From Gautieria morchelliformis (Eukaryota > Basidiomycota > Agaricomycetes > Gomphales > Gomphaceae): a stretch of DNA of 64,000 bases. Below, in pieces: positions 42,129 to 52,991 of the stretch (within the stretch, counting starts at the first letter, position 1; every line of letters begins with the position of its first letter). Both the position numbers and the translations under genes were made by a program. The notes beneath the pieces are model-generated. The model saw only the letters and a list, made by a program, of their open reading frames with translations. It did no database searches and was not told where the DNA came from. The stretch covers positions 62,001 through 126,000 of the forward strand of contig WHVA01000237.1 in NCBI GenBank assembly GCA_015179125.1, read 5' to 3'.

Positions 42129-43282
42129 AATAGTGAAAGGTAGAATAGTGTAGGAAAGATGAGGTGGAAAGCGGGGTGCACCAGGCAAGTGATTTCCATC
42201 GCCAGTCTGAGGTCACATAAATACTTTTAAGACAGTGTGGCGGTGGCAATCCGATCAGACGCCCTGACGATATGCTGTTGTATGTGCCACCGCACATTGC
42301 ATATGCCCGGGAACTTGCAATTGGGGCCCACAATTTATAAATCCCCTACTTATAAGCTATGCATTGAGTGATCAATTTTTGGGTACTGGTAAAGGTCATT
42401 GAAGTGGATTTCTGCGAGCGACGACAGTCTGCACACAGAGCTCCCAACATCCTCCTTATTGTCCACTAGATATTGCTATATTTGGAACTACTTATTACAG
42501 TATGTATCGATCGAGCTCAGGCTATTGTGTGGCAATCGGAGTATCAATGCACATGAGGCTAGACGATCTACAAGGACCCATAGTCTGCATTTGTGCTTTT
42601 GTGGAGACACCTGTTTTCCCTGCGGAGCACTCTATCCCACCTAACTGAGCGCCCAATCTGCAGTGTCGCTGGTAACTGCCTTTTACTGCTTTGTGTTCTC
42701 TAATTATGTGGCGCTTCGCCATAGCGCCATCAACAGCTGGTGGATCGAACGCCGATGTAACCCCATCTCGAGTGGCAACTTCACCAGCCTTACTATAGCT
42801 TGTGCGCTACAGGCTGCTGCTCCCATGCATGCACATCGTCTTTCTAGGCCGAGTGTCCATATAACGGCGTACGCCCGAAATCAAGTACAGCTCTAGCGCC
42901 AGACACGCTATCTCTGGAAGGTTTCATAACTTCCGCTGTACTTCCGAGTCCCAGCTTCGGGACACGAGATCCTCCACATGCATCCCCAGACTGAGTCGAT
43001 AATCGATAACGGCCCATTTTGGGCTGGTATGGGATTCATTTGTTATGAGCTTCCACGATCTAGGGCTTACATCGAATCAGCAAATCTAATAATATCTGTC
43101 AGACTAGCCTCGTGTTTGTATTTGTTTTTCGCTCGGCGGGACGGCTCTACTCTTAGAGCTTAGAGCGTTTTGCTTGCGGACCACTAGCTGCTTGTTCTCT
43201 CCTTCTCCCAAGACACCGTTGCTTTGTACCTTGATCCATCGTTCGCGACAAGCATCTCACTGGAATCACGGTAGCGTTCCGA
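42129..43282. other. Intergenic between divergent GH16 and P450 genes
   Basis: 1.15 kb shared upstream region. TATAAATC at about 42337 and CTTATAAGC at about 42350 are TATA-like. No convincing gene: the short frames have no coding pattern. Confidence 0.4.
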
Positions 43283-45525
43283 ATGATGCAGCTAGTGTTT
43301 TTACCAACCATTGTGACCGTTGTCCTCTCCTTCCTTGTCTACTTCCGTTGGAAGAAGCGAGATCGCTTGCCCCCTGGACCAGCGCCATGGCCTATCATAG
43401 GCAACGCTCTTGATATGCCAAAGGAGAAGGCTTGGCTTAGATACACCGAATGGGGGAAACAATACGGTTATATTTCATGCGCACCTACCACTTCAAGTTG
43501 TCTCAACTGTCTTTTTTTCTACAGGCGACATGGTCTCTTTGTCGATTTTTGGTCGCAATATTGTGATCCTCAACTCTGCTAAAGCCGCGGTTGATTTGCT
43601 TCACAAACGGTCCTCAATTTATTCTGATCGCCCATACATGGCCATGGGTGGTGAACTGTAACTAACGCTATGTGCTTCCGTCCAATAATATTCCCCTCAT
43701 GCTTCCATCTTCTGCAGAGTTGGCTGGGACCATGCGCTGTCTCTGACTCCTTATGGAGAATACTTTCGCCAGCGGCGTAGACTCATGCATCAAGTTTTGG
43801 GTCAGCGTCCTGTCCAGGTATTCTGGCCAGCAGTGGAACAGCAAACTGCGAAATTCCTCAATCGCCTGCTAAATACACCAGAGCAGCTTGCACATCATAT
43901 TCGACAGTTCGCACCTTCTCTCTTCTTGTGACTAAGCTAATTAACATCTCTTCTGGGTCCAGCACTGCAGCTGCCATAGTTCTGAAAATATCGCATGGCT
44001 ATACCGTCTTGGAGACGGAGAAAGACCCTTTTGTCACGCTTGCAGAGACTGCCTTGGAAGAATTCTCGATATCTACAGTTCCCGGAGCATTTCTTGTCGA
44101 CGTTTTACCTTGGCGTGAGTCCAAGGCATGGTGACCTACACGATCATATCCTTTCCTTGATAACAATCAGACAGTCAAATATGTTCCGAGCTGGTTTCCC
44201 GGCGCCGGCTTTCGTCGCACGGCCGCAGCGTGGCGGAAGGACCTCTTCCACACGGCGGATGCAGTTCACACCTATACCAAAGAAGAGATGGTGCTTCTTA
44301 TTCTTCTTCTGTTGCTCATGACAAAGAGGTAACTCTGTGCAGGCAAAAGGCACCGCTGTAGTATCCTTCACATCAGAACATTTGAGCGTCCCACATTCTC
44401 CAGAAACAGAATTTGCAGTCAAGTGGACAGCATTCTCGATCTATGGTGGTAAGCAATACTCTGTTCATGTCCCGAGGTCGTGCCCAGTCGCTCATCGTTT
44501 TTACACGGCCTTGTCACAACCTATCAAGGCGGGGCGGACACTGTGCGGTTCAAAAACTGAAGATATCCTGCTAACCTAAATGCATTGTCTCAGACCGTCT
44601 CCGCAATCACAGCTTTTTTCCTCGCCATGTGCATTAATCCGGACATCCAAAAGGCTGGTCAAGTTGAATTGGATCGAATAGTGGGAAACGAACGACTGCC
44701 GACTATGGCAGATAGGCCATCTCTCCCATACGTGAATGCCATCGTAAAAGAGGTCATGAGGTGGGGCCCAGTAGTTCCGGGAGGTATGTCTTGCATATAC
44801 TAGTCAACATATTCTATATCTTACTACTCCATAGGAGTACCTCATCGCTTGATAAAAGAGGACAGCGTGAACATCGCTCCCGTTCTCATTTCATCACTGC
44901 TTTGACACGTACCACCAGTACCAGGGATATCGACTTCCGGCAGGATCTATTGTTATATCCAACATATGGTAACAAGTCTTCTTCACTCACTCACGTTATT
45001 CGGTCACCGAGTTGAAGCAGGGGGATGACACATGACCCTGATCTGTATCCTGAGCCTAATGAGTTCCGTCCTGACCGGTTCGTGGGGCCCAACAAGGTTG
45101 AAGGTACGTTCAGTGATCCAACTCAACTCGTATTCGGATTTGGACGAAGGTGTGTGATTTCGTACTCTAAAAATCGCAGAAGGAATTTAGGTCTGTGCCG
45201 CTGGTAGGATCTGCCCTGGTCGACACCTGGCAGAGCCATCCCTATTCCTTTCCATTGCGATGACTCTTGCGACACTGAACATTTCAAAGGCGCGCGACGA
45301 GCTTTCCGGGAGGCTGATTGAACCTGACTCTGAATGGCTCCCTGGAACAATCAGGTATGCCGCTTCCTCTTTAGAAGGATCTTACACTTAACACCCCATA
45401 GTCACCCTAAGCCATTCCGTTGCGAAATCAAGCCTAGGTTCCCTACAACTCCAGATCTGATCAAGCAGACCATTGGGGAATATAAAGCATCAAAGCCACC
45501 GGAGAAGGGTTTTTCGCCGCTCTGA
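43283..45525 (+). CDS. Cytochrome P450 monooxygenase
   Basis: Thirteen exons: 43283-43466, 43525-43657, 43718-43927, 43963-44114, 44175-44290, 44343-44448, 44529-44542, 44594-44783, 44835-44866, 44919-44968, 45021-45149, 45208-45354, 45402-45525, 528 aa, the usual length. An N-terminal membrane anchor (VFLPTIVTVVLSFLVYF) and PPGPAPWPIIGNALDMP hinge precede the I-helix (A/G)GADTT, the K-helix EVMR, the PNEFRPDRF block and the heme loop FGFGRRICPGRH. Exon 7 is only 14 nt and encodes the I-helix oxygen-binding core. By family, an ER-bound, heme-thiolate, NADPH-reductase-dependent oxidase; the substrate cannot be told, and the family (CYP) number is not assigned. All motifs intact. Divergent neighbour is GH16; no biosynthetic cluster is seen. 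Confidence 0.93.
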
Positions 45526-46261
45526 GATACGTTGCTTGGCTAGCGCATTAATCCAGCCCAAGATCAATGGGGATATTGCTCACTTGACCAAGTCCGTAGT
45601 CACTGTAACATGGGGAGCTGACAGTACTTAGTACTTATATATGCATCCATGGGTCATGAATTGAACTATTTAATCGCGCTGCCAACTCAAGGATCGTATT
45701 ATTTTGTTGGAATGTATATACAGTACAGTAGACGTGAAGGCTGCCCATTGCACCCGTTCATCAATATCGTCGAATGGCACGCAGCCAGCTCCATCAGCTT
45801 GAGCGCTGCTGAGCGCTTGAGTATTCGATGTGTCAACCGGGGCCCGGATTGAACGGCTGCACGACGCAATGATTCAAGCTACATAAGTACACCGAAACAG
45901 TTAGGCTGAGAAAGTTCGTAACCATGCCTTCTATCATACCTGAATGTACGTCTAAGCTTGATTATATGGACTTATGTTGGTAAATGTCACAGATAGTTCT
46001 ATTTATAATACAACTAACTATACAAATAAATGCATGGAGGAGAATGGCGAGGAAAGGCGTTCGGGGCAAGTAGCGATGCGGATATGTGGATTCCGTGTCC
46101 GATATGTGCAGAGGGTGACGACAAAACAAAGACAAAACATGTGGTGAACAAGAGGACTTGAAAGTTGAGAGCGATCGATAGCAAAGAAAATTAAGAACGA
46201 CTGCGAGTGTTACGGGAGTCGGAGTACCATGGCAACGACAACAAGCTTAGCACGGAGACGT
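45526..46261. other. Intergenic between convergent P450 and Zn2Cys6 gene
   Basis: Nothing supportable. Both genes end into this 736-bp stretch, so terminators are expected but no motif is distinctive. Confidence 0.35.
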
Positions 46262-47700
46262 TTACTCTTCTGAACCATCAGAGACCGGGCGTGTGCGCAT
46301 GTGACTAGTCAATGCCGAGACAGAGAGGGAGAAGCCAATGGAAAAGGGTGAAAGGACATCGGGAGAGACGGCACGGGTGTGAGTCGACAGGTGGACCTGA
46401 GGCCTGTCGTAGGGATCGAAACTAGCGAAAGTGGATAATCTGTGGGGGGGTTCCAACCTGTTATTGAGCGTCACTGCCGGCTCATACCTAGACTCGGCAT
46501 CATCGATAGGCGAGGAAGAGCGTGTATGTGGTTTGGCTGCTCCCTGGGCGTCCGCCGACAATACAGTGTAGGTAAGGGGCGAGGTCGGAGACGAGGGGAA
46601 CAGCCCAGAGAAATTGTCATTCTCTTCTGTCAACGTGGGATTAGGGTTCGAAGAAACCAGAAGGACGACAACAAGATTACCTTCCGAGGAGGCTGTAGAA
46701 CTCGTTTCACACTCCTCACGATCCAAGTTGTCTTGTCTTGTGCAAGACGCACACTTCCCGTCTCCTTTCGCCAAGCAAGCATTACAGTCCCTTTCCATGC
46801 ATTCTACGTTTTTCTTCTTGCAGCCACCACACGGCCGTCTGTCAGGGAAGTGTGGTCAGTGAGAAACAAAAGAGCCAGGGGGTGAACTCACGCCTCCTCG
46901 CACTGAATTTTATCCGCACGACAACCTACACACGCCCTTTTCACTCTCGTGCCCCTCCCCACACCTTTCCTCGGTAAATCGATGCACGGGACATCAGCCC
47001 GAACACAATGCACGCACGGACGCACGTGGTCGCACTTCTTGTTTTTCGTGCGACACAGGGCGCAGCGTTGTTTGACGAGCTTGGGTGGTCGGGAAATATA
47101 TATGCACTTTTCTCCGAGTTCTGTACAATGACGACAAGTCATACCGCCTGTACATCTCGTGTTGTCTCTCTTACATGCGACACACCGCAGCTTCGAGCGA
47201 GCGTGTGACGAAGGGATGGAGATGCGAGGACGTGGCTTGATTCTTCGAGGTGTGGCCGATGCAGACACGGGGCTTTTTTGCCTCTGATGTGAGGCGGCGA
47301 TTGCGCTAGGGTCGTCTTCAATGCATTCGCGACCGTGTTGAACGCAAGAAATACAGGGACGACTCCCATCGCAGCTAATTGCGCGGATGGGAACGATTAT
47401 TGACTGCCTCTAAGGTCAAAACATTGAAGCACTTCACCTCAATTTGCCCCGTCGGCATGCCACACAGCCGTCGAAGCATGCATAAACTCGGCCTTTCCGC
47501 ACGCAACCGTTACACGGCCTAGCCCTATCACATCGAGACTTGTCGCGACGGCACTGGGTACATGCTTTCGGTACACGTTTGTACGAGATGAGGGATGCGG
47601 AGGCTTCGCTTATTTTTTGCTCGGGGTGTACAGGCCGAACTGCCGCTTGGCACGGACTGACATCGATGGGGTTGAGGATATGTGCTAGAGGGGCAGGCAT
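46262..47700 (-). CDS. Putative regulator with five tandem Zn2Cys6 motifs
   Basis: Three exons: 47438-47700, 46892-47374, 46262-46838, both introns GT-AG and phase 2, 440 aa. The N-terminal half is an array of Cys motifs of the C-x2-C-x6-C-x5-C-x2-C-x6/7-C type: ACTQCRRDKSRCDRARPCNG, GCVACRRGKLSCDGSRPCIS, RCVACKRDNTRCTGGMTCRH, RCALCRTKNKKCDHVRPCVH and ACVGCRADKIQCEEARPCGG, plus a half motif (CNACLAKGDGKCASC). Basic linkers lie between. The C-terminal half is Ser/Pro/Thr-rich and acidic, with no fungal-specific transcription factor domain. Typical Zn2Cys6 activators have a single cluster, so DNA binding is probable but unproven. Start is the first ATG in frame; an upstream exon is possible. 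Confidence 0.8.
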
Positions 47701-49390
47701 CTCGTGTTGGAGTGCTCAGGCGAGTGGGGGAGGACAACGGGTGAAGGTGGACATCCGAGAAATTATAATACTTGACCCTGGCTTTCCCAATTCCGATTCC
47801 AAACACCGCAACTTGAGTGGAAGGAAGCGTGTGGGAAGTGGAACAAAATCATTCCGATCAAAACTTGCCTTCTATGCGATTAGCCTTTCCATGCTAGCGT
47901 CGGGAGTTGGATCGACGTCGGATCTGCAACATAGTTTATTCCATCCCGGCTCCATCCGCAGCTATACGACTTGAGGCTTGGGCTGGCGGGTCAACTATTG
48001 AAGGTCACACCATCAGCTTTAGAGGACTCGGCTTGCGAGAAAAGTGTCTGAAATATTCAGGATAATGACTGATTTTGAGATTGTCGATCCTGGGCCTTGT
48101 TCAATTGCTTCGAAAAGCTCTTGTTCTTGACGTGCAATTATATTGGCTCACAGCCAAGCAACCGGCTTAAGCAAAACAGGGTGTGCAATACGTTGCCATG
48201 ACGTGGGGCGCTCAATAGGCGACATTAACGATGAGTTAGAGTGGCTGGCGTCCAAGAAAGTAATAGTGTCCTGGAGGGGAAGATTGTGCTGCTTTCAATG
48301 TACATGGATATTGGATTGGTGGTTTGCGGTGTGAAAATTGCAGCTAGATCAAAAAATAGTGTGGCAATAACAGAAGAGAAAATCTATCCGTTCATAATGT
48401 ATGGGCAGCGGTCAAAAGTATCTGGATAGACACCCTTTGACAAGATAAGACAACGCACGCTGTGTCAAGCACGCCCAAGAGAACGGTGGTACACCTGAAA
48501 CCCTGGAGATGTCCTGCTGTATCAGTGTAATGTGCCAGAGCGTCGGTTGAACTATATCACACACCAGCACCTTCATAATGCCAGCAAGTATCACCGACTT
48601 GGAAGCACACCTAGACTCAGTTGTTGGTTGCCGGACCGTAGACGCATATTTCCAGTGTCAGCAATCACAATCGTAGCAATATCCTTCATGATAATAAGAT
48701 TCAATCGAGAGAGAAAAGCAGAGTCCAGGGATTCGCAGAACTACAGGGAGATTGCGAACAAGAATCGACGAGAAAACTGAATTATCAGCAACAACGATGG
48801 GATGGCGAGTGAGTCTTGCCGTAACCACAACAGCTCTTTACCTACCTATGCGTCCCTCTCGCGAAAAAGGCCTGGCATGACGGTAGTAAAAGCCAATGGC
48901 CAACAAAAGTGCTTAATTGATGATCTGGCACGATGATCAACTGGTCCAAATCAGTTTCGTTCGCAGGAACAGCTGAACCATTGAAGTAGTTGGTTGCCTT
49001 CAGTGACCATTACTCTTCTTCAATCTGTCATTCCTGCGAATTAGTCGGATTGAGATATGTTGAGCTGGATAACTTGATGATCATGCCCGCTTCATCATTT
49101 AAAGTTTAAAGTGACATTTACCGTACTGTCCCGGTATTGGTCAGAAGTTACCGTGTTACGTCCATGCCGTAAACAGCGTCCGTTGCAGAGGCAATAACTA
49201 GCTACGTATATTTACAAAATTTACTGAAACTTAGTGCCCAAGCAACATTATGACATGCTAGTTTGAAAAGATGGATAGACACTGTATATCTTGTATCAAC
49301 GCTACCTAATTTGGCCAAGTACAGGCGCGGGAAATTCAAGACAAGTAGGTGGCAGCCACCGACGACAGAGACGCAGACGCTTGCACAACA
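47701..49390. other. Long intergenic region, no gene supported
   Basis: 1.69 kb between the divergent Zn2Cys6 and PEX7 genes. Short frames (48143-48334, 48241-48429, 48532-48780) lack coding pattern or splice support. No tRNA or repeat pair was seen. Confidence 0.35.
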
Positions 49391-50583
49391 ATGAACACGC
49401 CTGGGTCATTACACACCCCCGCTTTCTCTCATTATTCTTTAGCGTGGTCTCCATTCCATAACGCTCGCCTGGCGCTTGCTTCAGCCGCGAACTTTGGTCT
49501 AGTGGGCAACGGTCGGCTCCATATCGTTTCTCTCGTTCCCCCTACTTTACAACTCGATAAAGCTTACGACACGCAAGATGGACTATACGACATTGCCTGG
49601 TCGGAGATTCATGAGAACCAGATTGTGACGGCCTCGGGGGATGGATCGATCAAGCTGTGGGATGTGATGCTTAACGTGAGTCGTCTGTCTGCAAGCCGGC
49701 AATCATGGTGGTGACGTGAAATGCGGACGCGCAAGGACTAGGATCTTCCTATCCGAGCTTGGCATGAACACACTCGTGAAGTTTTTTCTGTTGACTGGTC
49801 GAACCTCGATAAGGAGTTCTTCATATCTTCGTCTTGGGACGGCACTGTGAAACTCGCACGTTCTCGTTCCTTTGCCCTATCATCAATAACTTACGTGTCC
49901 TTTCAGTGGACACCAAGCCGCCCCCATTCCGTACAGACGCTTCATGCACATTCTGCCTGTATCTATCAAGCCATATTCTCACCTCATCATCCTTCCACCC
50001 TTGCCACCTGCTCCTTTGATGGCACAATGAAAATTTTTGACCTTCGTACCCCTCTTTCCCCTCTACATCAGCTCCGAGTCTTCCCGATACCCCGCATCCC
50101 CCTGCCCATGCTGCGCTGACTGTCCCGGCCAGTGTGACCGAAGTTCTCACTTTAGATTGGAACAAGTACCGGCCATTCAACATTGCCACGGCTGGAGTTG
50201 ATAAAAACGTCAAGATTTGGGACTGCAGAATGGTCAAGATGGGTAGCACAGCCGAGGTGGGCGGCATATGTGAGAGGGAGTTGAGAGGCCACGAGTACGC
50301 GGTACGCAAGGTGCAATGGAGTCCCCATAGGGCCGATCTTATTGCAAGTACGAGTTACGATATGACGTGTCGAGTGTACGTGATTTTTTTTCTCTGCTTG
50401 GGATTCGGACTCGACGAACCTCCCTCCAGGTGGTCCGCGAAGCCTAATCCCCCAGCGCCGTCGCTCTTGCACGTCCATGACGCTCATACAGAGTTTGTTG
50501 TGGGTTGTGCCTGGTCACTGTACGATGAAGGTTTACTCGCCAGCTGTAGCTGGGATTGTAAAGTAAACGTATATCGGGTTTAA
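49391..50583 (+). CDS. PEX7: Peroxisomal targeting signal 2 receptor, WD40 protein (frame break in exon 3)
   Basis: Cytosolic WD40 receptor that carries PTS2 cargo to the peroxisome. Exons: 49391-49675, 49742-49855, 49907 to about 50110, about 50110-50375, 50430-50583. The start (MNTPGSLHTPAFSHYSLAWS) and ASAANFGLVGNGRLH are typical of PEX7. WD repeats show as SGDGSIKLWDV, SSSWDGTVKLW, CSFDGTMKIFDLR, GVDKNVKIWDCR, ATSYDMTCRVW-like and CSWDCKVNVYRV. Intron 2 (49856-49906) needs a GC-AG donor (GCACGT). In exon 3 the frame ends at a TGA near 50118 while the homologous text (LTVPASVTEVLTLDWNKYRP) runs one base out of step; no canonical intron repairs it, so it is a true frameshift, an unusual intron, or a sequence error. 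Start could also be the in-frame ATG at 49349. Confidence 0.88.
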
Positions 50584-50715
50584 TGATTTATTTTATCATA
50601 GACGTTATGTTAAGATTCCCAATCCATCACCCTCACAGACGATGGTTATAATCTTTGTCCATATTCAATCTGTTTTGTAACGGTTGTCTAGTGCACAGCC
50701 CAATATTGACACTTA

Positions 50716-51452
50716 CAGAATCAGCAGTTTTTTTTTTTTTTTTATAATCCAATTTATTGTCTTTTGGGGCAATGCCCTATGTAAGACAAGGTATACATAT
50801 CGCCGGTCACGAATTATTTCTATCTGCCCTATATTTCTCGGTCTCTACTTGCGCTCTTGGGCGAAGCCCGGAGCCTGTCCGTGCCTGTGTGGGCGGGGAA
50901 AAATCTTCTTTGCTTCGCTGTTGTGCTCCCTGACCCCCTCTCAGTTGCCGTCCCCGCCTGCCTCTCCCCGTAGGGTTAGATCGCCGTACGCTTCTTCGAA
51001 CCTTCTCGTGGCCTGGATGTACCTGAACAACGGCTTCATCGCCTTGGGTCTGACCAGCAAAACCTTCGTCGAACTTGCCCCTCTGCGTAGCTCTTGGTTC
51101 AACTCTGCCCTCTGTTTCGCGTAACTCGGGCATCTGAACAGGTAATGGTGTACCGTTTCATCGGCTCTCTTGCACGCGGGGCATCTGGGTGACGGCGCCT
51201 TGCCGATTTTTGCTAGGTGTTTGTTCAGCGCTACATGCCCTGTCCTGAGCTGTACTAGCAGCGTCGCGTGCTTGCGCGGCATCCTTTCTGTGAGTCTGGC
51301 AAAAGCTGCGGAAGGTAGTGAGGGGTCTGTTTTGTGTGCGATGGCTGCGCGCGGGGACTTAGCAAACATTGCCTTCGCTTGTCCTCTGAGCTCCTTCTGG
51401 TATCTCTGCAGCTCCGCCGCTTTGCTCGCCGGCATTCGCCAGAATCAGCAGT
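50716..51452 (-). mobile_element. 5'-truncated LINE with target duplication
   Basis: An insertion of about 0.71 kb (50728-51439) flanked by CAGAATCAGCAG at 50716-50727 and 51440-51451. Minus-strand 3' end with an A-run of about 18 (T-run 50728-50745) preceded by a non-coding tail. It retains only the last part of ORF2. Truncation at the 5' end is typical of target-primed reverse transcription. Located 130 bp after the PEX7 stop. Confidence 0.88.
50941..51435 (-). pseudogene. LINE ORF2 C-terminal domain (zinc-finger tail)
   Basis: 164 codons open to the truncation point. It contains LLVQLRTGHVALNKHLAKIG and CPACKRADETVHHYLFRCP, the C-x2-C...H...C motif that ends the ORF2 of Tad1/L1-like fungal elements. 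RT and endonuclease are abs ent through truncation. Confidence 0.8.
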
Positions 51453-52991
51453 AATTGTATAGTATACCGCTCCCTTCTCTTTTTGATGCAGACACGAGAC
51501 CTGACTCATATTACAAACATGTGAATGTCCAAAATTTACACATTTCCCTGATAACCCAGCGCATGGTGTTTCTGGTGCTTCTTTGCGTGTATATATATAG
51601 GAGCGAACCAATGAGGATGCATGGAATTTCACGCCCTAGAGTAAGATGGATTGCAGCGAGGCTAGCTTTGCATACACTGGAAGCAGTAGGTCCAGGCGCA
51701 CATTAAGACCAGTCGAGCACAGGACATAATAGAAACCTGTAAGTCGTGTTACTTCGAGCCACAGGAGTTAGCAATAAGTATACCGCATGAAGGCTTACTG
51801 GTTCCGAGCTAGCTTTCCGCCTAACACGTTGAACATATATATAGTACCGGGAAAGCTTGTTGGGGAGGAATATCGAGGTCACTGATCGATACAATCAAGT
51901 CCCGTTTCGGGGTGCTTTGAGATTTTGATCGATATGGGGGGGAAGCAGTGCATGCATGAGTGAGACGCTACCAGAAATCCATATCCCTTGTGCTGGGGAG
52001 TAAGTATTCGCTGACAGTGCTCACGGCAGGGGCTCACGATAAAGCCTGGATGAGTAATCGACTGTAACGCTGTTTATACGAAGTGAGGCCACTATAGGCA
52101 GCATCCGGGGGATATACCTCAGCACATAGTACACTAGAACAGTAAATCGTACATGAGAAGTTCCCATCACTCACCATGTTCAGGGATGAAAAGCTTCTGT
52201 CCCCCGATAGCATAGAAGCACATGATCTTGATTACAAAGTGCGTCTGACCTTCCATTTGGCTTGTGTGTCTATGATTAACCATTGACCATACAGCCGTGG
52301 TTAAAACAACCCCGAGGGCAGTCCTACGTTTCTCGTAGATGTTGGGCTGGGGAACGTAAGCATATATCAGGCTTGTGACTAGGGGGATGCGCATGACCAG
52401 GTTATGGAGTATTTACTCGACTTTCGACTCGTAGATCAGAAGGAAAGTTAACACCAAACACGAGCTCAAGGGCTCTACAACTTGTACAGGTGACATCTTC
52501 GCTACAATTCCATAGCAGTGCACATGCGTGGTAATCAGTTCCACCCAAATAGTGAACAGTACGTGAGGCAGGAAACATCTCCAGAGTTTGTGGCCGCGCG
52601 CTGCTGGGTGACCGTTCGGCAATCGCCGACGGAGCAGCGGAGTTGTAGCTTTCCCAGGGAACGCGCAGGCGTTCTTCCTCCGTCCTCCCCCTCAGCCAAA
52701 CGCAGTCGCTCTCGAAGTGGCACAGGTAAGAACAGTTTATATTCACCCCCCTTCATTCTCGTACATTAGCTCCCCCTCATACGTCGTGTCCAACAGTAAC
52801 TTGCCACCCCCTCTACAACCAACTTTGATCTTCACATCATCACAGCGTAGATACCCTTCAACGTGAACTTCGTTTCCCCCTCACTCCCCCTCCCATTACA
52901 GCTTCTTTACCTTCATTTTCCTCGTTTATTGGCTTATCTGGCTCTCCCCCCCCCTTCCCTCCTCCCCTCCCTCCCTTTACTCCAGGTTGCA
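51453..52991. other. Intergenic, no gene supported
   Basis: 1.54 kb upstream of the Cys-repeat gene. It includes C/T-rich stretches at 52740-52990 that look like a fungal core promoter and leader. Minus-strand frame 52402-52746 has no recognisable product. Confidence 0.35.

Noticed and set aside
42399..42896. Short ORFs upstream of the P450
   Set aside because: No coding pattern, and other frames are equally open; probably promoter sequence.
48143..48780. Small genes between the Zn2Cys6 gene and PEX7
   Set aside because: Short frames lacking splice or codon support.
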